A DNA stretch of 64,000 nt from Chrysaora quinquecirrha (GCA_014526335.1 JACTAT010000026.1:1559565-1623564); one strand, 5' to 3'; positions 9,101-19,384 are shown, numbered from the stretch's first letter. Notes: generated by a model not told the origin, from the letters alone. Numbers and translations: made by a program.

Positions 9101-12035
9101 TTTATGAACCTTTTACAATCGACCATGATTATCACGTCAGTAATGGAGGGTAAGTCATCTTGTGTATCATCTATCCAAGAAAACTTGCATTCAGTTTACT
9201 TTTTTTAAACCAATATATACAAGCCGGCATCTTTGCAGGATTCTCAGATCTAGGAAGGGGCTTTTTAGAGAAGAGAAGGGGCTTTTTAGAACGGAGAAGG
9301 GGCTTTAGAGAGGAGAAGGGGCTTTTCAGAAAGGAGAAGGGCTTTAGAGAGAGAGAAGGGCTTTTTAGAGATAAGGGCTTATAGAGAGGATTTTAGAGAG
9401 GGAAGGGCTTTTAGAGAGGAGAAGGGATTTTATAAAGAGGAAAAGGGGCTTTTTAGAGAAAAGAAGGCGTTTTTGGAAAGGAGAAGGGGCTTTAGAGAAG
9501 AGAAGGGGACTTTAGAGAGGAGAAGGGACTTTAGAGAGGAGAAGGGACTTTTTAATAGGAGAAGGGGCTTTTAGAGTGGAGAAGGGCTTTTTAAAGATGA
9601 GAAGGGGCTTTATAGAGAGGAGAAGGGCTTTTAGAAGGAAGTTGAAGATCTTGTACATTTTATAAATTTTTCATTATTTTTCTAGCCAATTTCTTCATAC
9701 TGTTCTACGCAACCTGAATCCTGTGCAAATCACAATCCAGAACCCAGAACTCAAGTGTTTGGATTCTGATAAAATATCATTCAAAATATTACAGTGTGAT
9801 TTTGCAATGGTACGTCTTGCTGTTTGTTATCATGTCTGGCAATTGTAAACATCACTTGTTACGTTTTAATGCTTAGAACCTCTGCATCCAGAAATCCAGA
9901 ACAATCCAGAAAGTCTTTGGATTGAATATGTCTAAATTAGCAGAGATTCAAGGATATATTTCCTTGTTAGTGGATTGAAAAGTTGACGTTGGAGAATTCA
10001 AGAGTGACATTCTAGGCTCGGCAACCAGATTGTGTGGATATTTATCATTACGCCTGCTGGTGATTAGTTGTTTAATTTTAACTTTTTTCTTTTTAGACTA
10101 TAAATGCTGGTGAAGACCTTTGTCTTATTTGGTTTGTTGAAAACAATCAAGAAGGTTGGTTCTTTCGCATAGAATATCTTCGCTATTGCCCAGCGATCAA
10201 ACAACGTCTGCCAAAGATTTAGCAATGTTTTAACTGTTTTGCTACGTCACAAAACAATTGCTTGACAAGCACAATTTGCTTGCTGCGTAATGTTCTCGGA
10301 AAAGTTCAAAAACGTTTTTCGCTAGACGCAGGAAAAGCTGTCTGCCTTGACTGTAAACGTTGTGCTTGGCCAGCAACTTTCAAATGTTTGCAAACAATGT
10401 TTGATAGTTCCGTTTTCTTAGAATCGCAGGGTTTTTTTAGCTCGTTTGATTGATTTAAATTTTCTCCTTTTTTGTAGATCTAGAAAAACAAACCGCTCTT
10501 ACCTGTCAACTAACGATACAGTTCAAAACCGAGGTATGCTTGTATTGAAATCTTGGATTATCATAAAAACCCCTTTTAATATTTTGCTAATTTCACAGAT
10601 GTAATGTTGTTTGACGAGCATTGTTTTGCGACGTAAGGCCAAACGGTAAAGCATTCGGCTTGTGAAGCAAATCTCAAATGTTTGACCAGCAATTTTTGAT
10701 CGTTTGACTAAAGTCCTAATGTTCTGTTGGTCACCTCACTGTATCCTGTGAGCTCATTTGTTTAAACTATTGTCCAGTCCATAACTGCTGTATTTCGCTT
10801 CACAACTTGGTATAGCTTTCATAATAATAAGTTTTATCGGTCTATTTCTTCGTTGTTTCTTAGTAGTATCGTTATCGGTCTATTTCTCTAACGTTTATAC
10901 TCAGAAGAGTGTGTGCCCTAAAGCCTTTCAATATGTCGGATAGTGTTCTGTATTATTGCAACTGCCAACTATCTCAGTCTTTCCGCTATTGTAGTTATTT
11001 GCATCATATATTAGAAATTAACTTTTTACTGCGATGCTTAGGCTGATTGAATTATATTTCACATTTTCTAGAAGCAAGAAGAATTTGGATCTTTCCATAA
11101 AACCTCTGAAGTTGCCATTATGAAGGTAAGTTTCCTGTTTTCACTCTTTAGTTTGAAAGGAAATGAAATAACTTTGGAGTAACTATGAAAAAACTATTAC
11201 AATAATGTTTGTCCTTCTCATATTAGCAGCAATCTCTTTTCTCGCGGCCACGGCTTGGCGATTTATTTTATGGCGGATTTACTGCGTTTGGCTAATGTTT
11301 CCGCGGTGTCATGGCCTCTGGGCCCCCTGTAATAGGCTTCCTTTGAGGGGGGTTTTCTTATTCGAGGGGACAAATTTCATAGCGATAGGGTTTCTTACTT
11401 AAAATCTTAACTTTCAGTAGGGATTTAAGAGGGGGGGCTTTACCGAGAGGAGAGGCTTAATGGAGCTTTTACGTTGAAAGTAGGGGCGCTTTTTCTCTAA
11501 GTTATGTTCTTTTTTATCATTCTAGCCATTGTTGGCTGTAAATATGTCTTTGAAAATCGAAAAGAACGGAAAATTATATCAAGGAACAGCTTACAAAATG
11601 CAAGTAAGAATCAACAAGACTAAGGAGACAGACTTTCATCTTTTTGAGTATGTTTTGTGTATACTTGAAGACAACGATCAATGGAAGTTCAACGACGAAA
11701 CTAAATGTAGAAAATTCGAGAAAGAACTTCAACAATCAGGTGAAATTGAAATTATTTCAGAAATTATCCCTTGTACATCCGGCAAACTTGAATACCCAAA
11801 TATAACATTATTGAAGTCATTGTGTGATTCTACTAATACTAAAGACGAAACTCGGACACACCGGACACCGTCAACATCTAAAATTGCAGTAGAGAAATTG
11901 TTATCAAGCCGACGGACCTCACAAACTACCGCTCATGATACCGCGCGGCCGTTTGATGCAGGAGAAATCGTGTTTTGCCAAGCTGGCAAGTTTGTTGAAG
12001 TGAATGAAAGTAAGAAACTTTTAACGGATGTTTGA
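159..12035 (+). CDS. TRAPPC10: TRAPPC10 (TRAPPII complex subunit, Trs130 family), 5'-partial, 15 exons seen
   Basis: Subunit of the TRAPPII complex, which tethers vesicles at the Golgi and helps activate Rab GTPases (known for the family). I derived exons 159-294, 1121-1323, 1713-1914, 2210-2321, 2877-3123, 3775-5804, 6259-6412, 7062-7212, 7890-8220, 9037-9149, 9686-9809, 10097-10154, 10478-10533, 11072-11125 and 11526-12035. Each has AG/GT borders and matching phase. Recognisable TRAPPC10 blocks in order are PFLHIYWT, DKIRND, WSFVEY, ALIQYDELDALFSQ, CWVVSSCLE, EAFEKLYL, an ETYLERAL helical repeat, and a C-terminal beta-rich part. The start codon lies upstream of the window. Five apparent one-base deletions (near 3008, 5148, 5428, 5490 and 8160) break the frame. 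With them restored the exon sum is an exact codon multiple, about 1,494 residues, longer than the human protein (~1,260) because of an acidic insertion. A pseudogene is possible but less likely, since every splice site is intact. Confidence 0.93.
610..784. repeat. Foldback element (long inverted repeat) in TRAPPC10 intron
   Basis: Two arms of about 80 bases (610-690 and 703-784) are nearly perfect reverse complements around a ~12-base loop. The only clear mismatch cluster is near 662-667/727-732. Both outer ends are AT-rich (AAGAATAAAAATAG and its complement). No coding capacity. It looks like a MITE or foldback insertion. Transcribed within the TRAPPC10 pre-mRNA it would form a long duplex. 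Confidence 0.9.
1361..1686 (+). repeat. Two copies of a short retroelement with TTGCTTGC 3' tail
   Basis: Copies at about 1361-1462 and 1609-1686 share the core CATCAG-TGTATAGC-GC...CTG-CCTGC followed by an A-rich stretch and a TTGCTTGC-type simple tail. A third, longer copy at about 24660-24860 has the same core and tail. The head of the family was not defined. Read as a SINE or LINE-tail family because of the shared 3' end plus microsatellite tail. Confidence 0.6.
3213..3344. repeat. MITE-like element with AGACTTATTACYTGA terminal inverted repeats
   Basis: Begins AGACTTATTACTTGAGTCG and ends with the complement (CAGGTAATAAGTCT). Subterminal parts are also inverted: TATCGCTACTGAATT against the GATGAGCGATAACTGA side. 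The same family recurs at 18224-18366. About 132 bases, non-coding, in the intron before the large TRAPPC10 exon. Confidence 0.75.
3366..3415 (+). repeat. Short dispersed repeat (CGTCTGA...GTATAAACGTCAGAAAC)
   Basis: Roughly 50 bases with the pattern AAGCTTTTTTCGTCTGA, then CTCAGAGTATAAACGTCAG. Related copies lie at 16507-16562 (reverse), 23508-23555 (forward) and a fragment near 10899-10918 (reverse). Function unknown; possibly the conserved end of a larger transposon family. Confidence 0.5.
3775..5804 (+). CDS. TRAPPC10: TRAPPC10 large central exon with acidic low-complexity insertion
   Basis: This 2,030-base exon starts after the acceptor at 3773-3774 (VDVPDYIPACWVVSSC) and ends at a GTATGA donor. 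Its first ~300 codons are the conserved solenoid (HDYAREKLLLIGERL, EAFEKLYLHL, YSLAETYLERALHTFGQRQW). From about 4680 onward it becomes low complexity: first Lys/Ser-rich, then Asp/Asn/Ser-rich with loose repeats of the type N-x-V-D-S. The reading frame slips by one base near 5148, 5428 and 5490. The three slips sum to one codon, so the frame is the same before and after. The low-complexity part, several hundred residues, has no counterpart of this size in the human protein. Regulatory or disordered-linker roles are conceivable but not shown by the sequence. Confidence 0.88.
5900..6175 (+). repeat. Degenerate tandem repeat in TRAPPC10 intron
   Basis: About two and a half copies of a ~130-150-base unit. 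Each contains a GTTGCA(G/T)GC motif, a GCTTC-rich piece, CTGTCGGAA, and CTGCAACAC. Copies differ considerably. No coding content. Confidence 0.6.
6259..11125 (+). CDS. TRAPPC10: TRAPPC10 C-terminal beta-domain exons
   Basis: Eight exons (6259-6412, 7062-7212, 7890-8220, 9037-9149, 9686-9809, 10097-10154, 10478-10533, 11072-11125) encode the beta-sandwich-like C-terminal half. A Glu-rich stretch opens the first. It is followed by the block GRYTLQSLSCKIGNVSLYHL, matching human GTYTLRQLCASVGSVWFVLP. Exon 7890-8220 has a missing base in the T run at 8159-8163: in one frame it stops at 8180, and one base over it reads DVLAPVESSDLIGHMAKHE to a clean GTAAGA donor. Exon 9037-9149 begins VSLECLW, matching human VSIDCPW. 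Exons are short (54-331 bases) and phases join without conflict. Confidence 0.87.
7468..7618 (+). mobile_element. tRNA-related SINE, family A, copy 1
   Basis: Contains GAGCCTTGAGCTGTATGAC, GGAGAGTTCT, then a tRNA-like A box (TTTAGCTCAGTGGAA) and, about 45 bases later, a degenerate B box (GAGTTCCAATTTC). Related copies lie at 7677-7812 and, reversed, at 24480-24605, 63417-63570 and 63652-63809. The tRNA-like part follows a ~100-base leader instead of starting the element. Confidence 0.7.
7677..7812 (+). mobile_element. tRNA-related SINE, family A, copy 2 (diverged)
   Basis: Starts with the family head TATGGTACT-AAGAAGGC, continues through TGGAGAGTTCC and an A-box-like TTAAGCTCAGTGAAATTG, then GATCATGCACT. 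The B-box end is lost. Lies 60 bases downstream of copy 1 in the same orientation. Confidence 0.6.
8336..8530 (+). mobile_element. tRNA-derived SINE, family B
   Basis: A tRNA-like head at about 8342-8424 carries a perfect B box GGTTCGAGCCC (8401-8411) and an A-box-like segment ~45 bases upstream (CGTAGTGTAATCC). It is bordered by partly complementary GTGGC/GCCAC. The body ends with GATCCTAGCGAGTGGCGC and AAAACACCATTTCACC. The same tail is present reversed at 17562-17618. Not a functional tRNA gene: arms do not pair properly. Confidence 0.65.
9243..9640 (+). repeat. Purine-rich minisatellite in TRAPPC10 intron
   Basis: About 18 degenerate copies of a ~20-22-base unit, GGAGAAGGGGCTTTTTAGAG. 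The strand is strongly purine-biased apart from the CTTTTT core. A single related stretch appears at about 11428-11500. An open frame across it is an artefact of the repeat. Confidence 0.9.
10210..10710. repeat. Fragments of the GGCCAAACG dispersed repeat
   Basis: Segments at about 10240-10410 and 10610-10710 carry motifs such as CGTCACAAAACAATTG, TTTCAAATGTTTG, and GACGTAAGGCCAAACGGT. They match the better-preserved copies at 19385-19800 and 20180-20445. Interrupted by the exon 10478-10533. Confidence 0.45.
11526..12035 (+). CDS. TRAPPC10: TRAPPC10 terminal exon and stop
   Basis: The 510-base last exon follows an acceptor TCTAG at 11521-11525 and stays open for 169 codons to a TGA. It begins PLLAVNMSLKIEKNG and contains GKLEYPNITLL, equivalent to human GYLPLPDVRLF. 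It ends with a Ser/Thr-rich linker and a final beta strand around AGEIVFCQAGKFVEV, comparable to human AGQVFNSSSGTQVLV. An ATG lies inside at 11544, but the preceding exons show it is not the start. A weak poly(A) hexamer, ATTAAA, lies at 12128-12133; no AATAAA was seen close by. Confidence 0.88.
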   Translation, partial: PLLAVNMSLKIEKNGKLYQGTAYKMQVRINKTKETDFHLFEYVLCILEDNDQWKFNDETKCRKFEKELQQSGEIEIISEIIPCTSGKLEYPNITLLKSLCDSTNTKDETRTHRTPSTSKIAVEKLLSSRRTSQTTAHDTARPFDAGEIVFCQAGKFVEVNESKKLLTDV

Positions 12036-12975
12036 TTTAGGATGAAAATTTTCCGCTCTGATTTGTAATTTGTAGCTAAAATTACACAAGAATACACCAC
12101 TATGATTGGCGATCTAGTTTTCGTAGTATTAAAAGATAATTTCGAATAGAATTTTTAATCCTGTTTGAAGTTTAGATTCCGGTTAGGTGGCGTTCTGTCT
12201 GATGCAAGTGCTTATGGGGAGGTATATTCACATAGAATTCTTGGATGTTTGAAAGTAGAAGGGCTTTAGGATTCTATTCTCCTGTGGGTCTGTTTCAAAT
12301 TTGAGAAGAGCTTGTCGATTTCAGGGGTGAAGAGATTTGCCAAATCTTCAAATGATCATTAACAGACTTAATCCTAGTGTACAATAGAAGCCGACCAACC
12401 TCGTACCCAGGGTAAATAGGACCTCTACGTGAACACTGCGCTGCCCCATTTGGGCTGAGCTAACAACAACAACAGCAGATATCCTTGGGAACGAAGTTGG
12501 AAGCCGACAACATTAGGTTATTATTATACACCTAAATATAAGGTGAGGCGAAAGAGAAACGATAGTATTTTTAAGGACTCTCAAACTTTTCTGTATTCCG
12601 TGCATGTTATGAAAAAATTTCAGTATAAACGAAGGGCTAACCCGGTATGATATGGTTTCGTTTGCGTGATAAACGGATATTCGTGCATAGATTCTATCGT
12701 CAGGCTGTGTGCCACTCGCCACTCCGTTTAAAGTTGTAGTTGTTGTTACTAAACTTACCTCGCAAAGTTGCTATGTTTCAAGCTAATTGTCTTAAAGCTC
12801 TTTTCAGATTTTTTGCTTGTTTATACAAGATCTTATCGTCGTCTAATTAGCATATTTTTTGTAATTTTCAAGAAATATTTAGATAGCTAAATTTCTATTA
12901 TTTTAATTGCTTATTTAGTGATCTTATAGATTTTACTCTTCGTTTAAATTTTGTATGCCAAATTATGGGTGTAAA
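12036..12975. other. TRAPPC10 3' flank
   Basis: No gene recognised. Contains a weak ATTAAA at 12128 that might serve TRAPPC10 and a short (AAC)n run near 12460-12475. On the minus strand, ATTAAA-like hexamers near 12900 could terminate the putative minus-strand exon next door, giving convergent transcription. Confidence 0.4.
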
Positions 12976-13220
12976 TCAAGCTTCAAAGATTTCTAATTCA
13001 TTTTTTAGTTTTTCTTTTAGAAGCACATTATCTGGAATGAGCTGGTCCGGCTCAACCAGTGAAAAGTCTGGTCCCGTTACTTGGATAGCTTGGTTCCGGC
13101 TTTTATTCCCGGAAAATAATCCTTGAGAATCAAAACCTGCGATTGGGTCATGGTCCTTTTTCAGAAGAAGAGAAATTTTTCCAAACGTCCATAGCTTATA
13201 GAGGAAGGAACTTCCTGGAC
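12976..13220 (-). CDS. Possible terminal exon of an unrecognised gene
   Basis: On the minus strand, a stretch after a plausible acceptor (TTTGGGGTTTACAG ending at 13221) stays open for about 81 codons to a TGA at 12976-12978. It begins PGSSFLYKLWTFGKISLLLK, contains a hydrophilic middle (VTGPDFSLVEPDQLIPDN), and ends in a Lys/Glu-rich helix. Composition looks coding, unlike the surrounding AT-rich DNA. The frame also extends upstream to an ATG at 13275, but that part looks intronic. No family recognised and no upstream exons found on this strand, so it may be a gene fragment. Confidence 0.35.
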
Positions 13221-13275
13221 CTGTAAACCCCAAACATAAAGCTTGAATATACCAAACGTAGCTTTTATTGGTCAT

Positions 13276-15539
13276 ACAAGCCTCCTTAGGAAGAAAACTC
13301 CCCTTACTGAACTTAGCAGGTTCTTAGCAATTTCTTACGGATCATGCAGCAAGCAGCACTGGGACATTCCTTTTTGCCTAGATACATATATTAATTATTT
13401 CTTTTTTGTCTACAATGCAATTCTTAAATGCTGCATTGGTATGGTGCGTAAAAGACTGGTAAAAAGAAGTTGATCATCGTATGGATCCAAAGCTGTCGGC
13501 AGAGAAGCGGTAAGAAGCCTTATTTAAATGAGGCATTAAACTCAGATTAAACGATACAACATTTCATCCACCATTTATCCAACATTTTCTGGTTAATTTG
13601 CAAGAATGGCCAAACTGTTCTCACAGAAGCTGGCAGCAGGCTGCAGAGTAGCATGCACAGAAGTAGCAGATCGACCATACAGCTATTACAAATATAAATT
13701 CTATGCTGTTCTCATCTACGTCATCATTCGTATTCAATATTGTTTCGTCAGATCATTACAACAGATCATAGAACCCTGTGAATTTACATATTTGCAGTAG
13801 AACACCTGCGGCAAATCGTCAATCTTCATAAAATTTCTTTACTAATGTTTTTTACTCATCGATATTCTTGTATTGTTTTATGCAGTTGGGTGAATCATTG
13901 AAGCTGGTATGACATTGTCTGTATCAGTGCAGTAATGGTATGAAATGGTATTACAAGGCATTGGTATAGCATTGGTGACATGGTATCAAGTCTCATCTTT
14001 ACAGGTACATATATTTTTATTATGATTCGCAGTGAAGTTATCGCGGAATTGGGATGACGGCGGAACGGCATCAGACGATCAGGCCACTCTCTTATAATTG
14101 ATCGTAGCAGTTGCCTTTTCTAAGTGAAGGATTTCGGTTAGCGGCGACAAGAAACGTTAAACTGGGACGGAAAATTTGTAAGAAAGCCTAGGCATTTTCT
14201 TCTAAAGACGCTGATAAGAACAAGAGACGCTCGTATTCCTCATAGGAAAAAACACTTTTAGATATATGAGGCTGAGAACTGGGTCTAATTTTCTAAAATC
14301 TCGGAAGGTGCCTAAGAAACTTCCCAATGATTCTATTTGCACGAAGCAGTTGTTCCCAATAAGACTAGATTTATTTTGTGAAGTATGGAGAGAGATGCAA
14401 TGGTGAAAATCTTTCAAGAAGCATGTAACATTCAGGCGAAACGAAACTTATTGTATTCCTTTAAAAAATCGGGCATCAGCTATGTTAGTGGATCGAAAAC
14501 GTTGCAGCGCAATAGGAGCGCGTTGCAACGGCAATGCGTCGCGTGCAGTGAAGACCCGCGCGTTAAGACCAGAGAAACTAGCCAAATCTTTATATCCCTG
14601 CAAATTTTAAATAAATGAAACATCAATTTCATCCATAGTGTACATAGTATTTTTCTATTTCACGGAAAGATGCCAGTAGCTACATAGAGCTATATTTAGA
14701 AAATAATTGTGAAGCATCTGCAGTTTTTGTGTGAGCGCAACAGGATTCCGTCAGCCAGAAACGCGCGGCGAGGAAATGCGTGGCTAAGAAACGCGCGGCT
14801 AAGAAACAGAGTTTCTCGCAAGCAAACATTATTAATTTCAAAGTATAAGCAGACAATACTTGTACTTCAAACTAGAATGTCTACGATTAAAATTCCAACA
14901 TGTTTATTTATTTATTTTATTCTCTATATTCTCCATAATGATAAAATTTTCGCTGGGATTTTTCATCCTGTTTCAATTTTGATTCTGTTTAGAAAACAGG
15001 TGTTTCTTCAGAAATCCTTTTCCCTTGTTTGCTGAAGTTTATTAAATTATTCTCCTAAAGTCCCTGTTCTTCTTGTCAGTTTTGTTTATCCAATAGAAGA
15101 ATTCTATTTGTTTTATTGGATTCTTTTAAAAGAATCAAGATTTGAAATTTCAGCCGGTGCTCTATTGTTTCCTATATCAACTTTATTTCATTTCTGATAC
15201 TGAGATCACAGCCTCGTTCTCATGGATTCATATCTAAGCCTCGCCCTCACGCAACGTTAAATACAGCTGTAAATTAAGATTGTTTCTAGCATCACAAGCT
15301 ATCTCACCAAACAGGCCAAAAATCATGTCAATACGGGCTGTTTAGAAGGAAGCTTTGTTTGTTACTTTGTCTTGATTTTTACCATCCTATCACCTCCTGT
15401 CCTTCACTGAATGTAATGTGCTTTTGAACAAATATGACTTAACTCGACTTCGCGTTTGGTTTGTCGTGTGCAGAATGAATTTTATACTAAAATAGACAGG
15501 TTGTTTCGGTTACTGATGTTACTTTTAAACTTTAATTTA
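13276..15539. other. Gene-poor stretch, nothing recognised
   Basis: Only short open frames without family resemblance. A small tandem of AAGAAACGCGCGGC-like units occurs at about 14758-14805. GC-rich patches at 14490-14580 stand out from AT-rich surroundings but show no recognisable gene. Confidence 0.5.
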
Positions 15540-15658
15540 GCGGCCCAAGCTTAGATAAGCTCTGCTTCTCTTGGGTCGCGTAGAATACAAGTATTTTTAT
15601 ACTTAAATTTTCTTTTGTAAACTTGTATTTTACAAATAAATTTGAATTGAATTGAATT
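15540..15658 (+). mobile_element. 3' end of a non-LTR retrotransposon (LINE) with GAATT tail
   Basis: A stem (GCGGCCCAAG at 15540 with CTTGGGTCGC at 15573-15582, one mismatch) is followed by an AT-rich 3' UTR and the simple tail TTGAATTGAATTGAATTGAA. A 3' hairpin plus short tandem tail is typical of CR1/L2-like LINE 3' ends, the part bound by the element's reverse transcriptase. No ORF remains upstream, so it is a 5'-truncated copy. Confidence 0.65.
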
Positions 15659-16506
15659 GAATATTTTTTCTGACAAGGGACAAACTAAAAAATCTCTTGA
15701 AACAGATCAAATAATTATTGACGATGCTAGGGTTTTCAGATCACACGGGGTACTTTCCTCTCGAATCTGATAAACCATGTGGGTACCCTAGACTTGTTTC
15801 CCAAGTCCCTAACTTTTGCAACTCTCGCTCACATTAAATTGAATTAATGTTGATGCAGTGTCCAGCAATTCAATTCAATGATACCTGCGATAAGTCTGAC
15901 TCAGGTTTTAGTTTGGGGATACCCCTGCGCTTTCTGTAACAACTGACAGGGGCTGGGCGACCTCCGTAAGCATTTCAGTTCATTGAATAATGTTATCCTT
16001 GGCTCCACAGGGATTCGCCTAAGTCTTCCTTTTTAAACGGGTTTAACATGCACTAAATGCGGAAAGCATAAGGGATAACATATTCGGTATATTTTTGAGA
16101 TTGGATAATAGGATAGGGCATTCGATAGGATTCGATATCGCGTCTTTAGAGCGCTTGATGTGAAATCAAAGAGAGCGAAAGAGTGCTATCTCACGCTGAA
16201 TCTAACTGCGAAATCAATCAAATACGCTTAATTATGATCAGAAGGAATCGTGTAATCAGATTCTCGGTTTAATGTGTTCAATTTACCCCTTTATCTAAAG
16301 GTTTTGGAATATGTGCATGTCAGAACCAAAAAGCCGGTTCTGTGTAGAAAGAAAGACTTCGTTTTCTCGCTTGGACTCTTCAACTAATTTCATTGATCAT
16401 CCAGTTGTATTACGTAAGCTGATTGATTTCCAAAACACAATGCCAATCCAGCTTCGCATTTCTAATTGTGGGTGCTTCGATACACTTAGTTAAATACTTA
16501 GTTAAA

Positions 16507-16562
16507 TGTTTCTGCCTGTTTCTGACGTTTACAATCTGAAGAGCTTCAGACGAAAAAGCTCT
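16507..16562 (-). repeat. Short dispersed repeat, reverse copy
   Basis: Reverse complement of the family at 3366-3415. It contains CTGACGTTTACAATCTGAAG and AGCTTCAGACGAAAAAGCT, with an internal CTGAAG/CTTCAG hairpin. Confidence 0.5.
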
Positions 16563-16785
16563 AAGTGTGTTCATAGACGTTGCGTTTCTGCGTTTCTGCG
16601 CCGGTCTTGGCAGTCCTTGTGGCAGAGCGTCCAGCGGGCCTCTGGTTTATCACTCCAATGGGAAGCTGGTGTCTGTCGAACCCAAGACTTGCCCGAAGTC
16701 TGTTTCTCAATATCCTTCTTCTAGGATGGCGTTCTGTCTCATGCGGGCGTCTTTCCTTGGCGATGCCGCTCTTTGGTCTTTAATG

Positions 16786-17015
16786 CTATGGCTAAACTAG
16801 GAGACTTGTCCCGCGCGACTCTGTATTCAGCATGTCTCCCAGGGTGGCTAAACATGCGAGTGACAAGCAAGCAACATGTTCCCAAAGTCGCGAAGAAAAG
16901 AAATGTTTCTGTTGTCTCCCAGAAACATTTGCGCAAAGAAACTTTACAAAGTTTCCGAGGTGGCTAAACTGGGAGACACCGAGGGACATCAATGTCGCGC
17001 GCGACATGTCTCCTA
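16786..17015. mobile_element. MITE of the GGCTAAAC family, copy 1
   Basis: Left end CTAGGAGACTTGTC and right end GACATGTCTCCTAG form ~23-base terminal inverted repeats (16796-16818 against 16993-17015), extended by TGGCTAAAC. Internal GTGGCTAAAC motifs repeat at about 16845 and 16961. Homologous along its length to 21196-21468. Overlapping short open frames on both strands are by-products. Confidence 0.75.
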
Positions 17016-17561
17016 GCTCTTCGAGTGTCAACAGCGCATGCGTTTTTCTTAGCTAAAAAACTTCCCTTACAATACGCCTAAAGTAACAGAAGGCCACTTG
17101 TAGCTGAAAACAATTTTAAAAAGATCAGTTTAAAGATATAACTCTCGATTTTGAACTTTTTATCTGTGCATTTGCCTGTTTCGTGGATCTCTTTCCTCGA
17201 GATAAGATTTTATCAGAAAACTTCATCAGAAAATCGATTTTTTCGCTGGCAATGTGATCTTATTCAGTCACGATATAGCATCATCATATTCATAATGGAT
17301 ATCAGTATTCTAAGTATCTCTCTACATTTTACGTTGCTTATCCGTGTATTGACAAAATTAATCAGATCATTTTTAATACCATACTATATTTGATTGAGAT
17401 TATAATGAATGTTCGCATAACTTTTATAGTCTATTCAGATGAAGACAAATTCACTATTGCTAAGGCTTTCTATAAAACCCGGAATGCGGACCATAGCATG
17501 CGAAAGGCAGAATGCTTGCATGGAATTGTTGGCTTTAGATTTTGTAATTTAGTGAAGGTGA

Positions 17562-17618
17562 AGGTGGAATGGTGTTTTAGCGCCAATCGCTAGGATCTCA
17601 TTCTAATCTACATTGAGT
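17562..17618 (-). mobile_element. SINE family B tail fragment
   Basis: Reverse complement carries GATCCTAGCGATTGGCGC followed by AAAACACCATTCCACC, matching the tail of the element at 8336-8530. The tRNA-like head is absent, so it is truncated. Confidence 0.55.
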
Positions 17619-18223
17619 GGTTCGTAGATGCAAGTCATCCCTGAAGATCAGCAATAGTTTTTTATTTGATTGTTCTATAAAGATTTTTGTTATTATGGAA
17701 GTTTTCGAAGCAATTAAGTAGGGCCACATTACGTCAGGCCCATTTCAGGGCTCCCTGGCCTAGTTCATTCGTCGAAGTTATTCTGCAGCTAATTAAAGCT
17801 ATGAAAAATTTCAACAGAGTGAGGAAAAAGCCACGGTCACACGGTCATTGACCGGAGGAAGGTCCATTAGAACAATAGAAAATATTTTACCACACCCAAA
17901 ACACGCCTACTTTTCATTGTTAACTGAGGAAGGTTTCCAGCTAGGCATATTTTTGTCTGGAGGAAGGTTGAACACTTTTCTGGACTTATTCGGTATAATT
18001 TCGACGTATGGAACCAATACTGTAGTTAATCGTAACTGCATGACTAGCTACTGCACAACTACTTCAGCGGCTCTGCTGCGAAAAACGCCTTAATTGCACC
18101 TTCAACAGATTAAAGTTCGACCCATGAATCCATTGCCGCAGCAATGGCGGAGAAAGAGCGAAGGTAAAAGTTCACAGCTGAATTATATTCACTGCGGCAC
18201 AAGTTCGACGCATGAACTAGACT

Positions 18224-18366
18224 AGACTAATTACCTCAGTCCCAGTTATCGCTCATGAGACAGAGGCTAGCAGTAAAAGGAGATCGCTCAAACTGGTAGC
18301 AAACTGGTAGTTTGAGCGTGCGGCAGATCAATTCAATAGCGATAACGACGACTCAGGTAATAAGTC
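18224..18366. repeat. MITE-like element, second copy of the AGACTTATTACC family
   Basis: Ends AGACTAATTACCTCAG and CTCAGGTAATAAGTCT are inverted repeats. Inner parts CAGTTATCGCTCATGAGA and GATCGCTCAAACTG match, in reverse, the element at 3213-3344. A central palindrome (CTCAAACTGGTAG/CTGGTAGTTTGAG) is present. Confidence 0.75.
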
Positions 18367-19384
18367 TAGAACTAGACTAAGCAGTATAGTGAGTTTTGTA
18401 TTCCAGATTCCTTGTTCCATGTTTTAAGCATAGCCTGTAGCTATCAAGGCTATATCTTGATGCGCTTCGATCTGAGCTGCTTAATCAAACAAAAGCTTTA
18501 AGAATACTCTCAAAGCAGGAAAACAAGCAAACAAAATCCTCCATTGCTCTAAGAAGCATATAAGGGCATCCTGTAGTGTTTGACTCGCAAATAAATAATT
18601 CAAAATCGTGTAAACAGTAGGCTAGGCTATCGATTTTTGACTCATAAAAGACACAGAATATCGCTGGTTTAACAAGTCTAGCTGGAAATACGCTGCTTTA
18701 AAGTGACTCATTATTAAAATATATCTTACAGGTTGCAGTTATATTATTGATAGTCAACGGAGGCTCAAAGTGGATAAATACCGCACGGAAAACTGCAGTT
18801 TGTCTGGTTTGGCCGTCAAGCTGACGCCTCAAGAGAAGTTTTTTGGATAAACACGTATTTTGCTGCAAGGCGAGGTAATTTCTCTTCATCAGATTCAATC
18901 TTTTAGTAAAGATTATTTTCTTCAATGATTTTCACGCAGATATCCGTGACTATATTTTCCACAGCGTGTGTTTAGGCCCCTTGATCGCTCGTTGGAATGC
19001 TTGCGTAAGAGAAGACCTTTTGTCACCAGGCCTTTAGATCGCCTGAGATGAACTTACCGCCACTTAGTCCCCTTCTTGTGTGTAACCATCTTCTCTATGC
19101 CTGTAATCCCGTTTGGTGGTATATTTGCAAAATAGGTTTAAAGGTTTTTGAATTTTCATTGCACACTATCCGCAACTGTTTTCATTCATTTAATCATCTT
19201 GGTTATAAATTTCTTTCTTCATGAACCAATGAAACTATTTTATGAGACACAGCTGAAACATTTAAGCGTTTAAAACCTTATCCTGTCAGTTCGAAAGCTG
19301 TAACCCCTGAAAAACTTCAGCGATAATTCTAAAATTTCATCCCTTTCCTGAACATCCGCACACAAAAGCCGGCAGAAGGATCTG
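18367..19384. other. Intergenic, nothing recognised
   Basis: AT-rich DNA with short, unremarkable open frames. No repeat or gene could be assigned by eye. Confidence 0.5.

Noticed and set aside
11205..11402. 65-codon open frame in the last TRAPPC10 intron
   Set aside because: Hydrophobic by composition only. It lies between well-supported exons and does not splice to them.
16506..17056. Cluster of overlapping small open frames on both strands
   Set aside because: They fall in or beside the GGCTAAAC MITE, whose GC-rich composition lacks stops. No conserved protein pattern.
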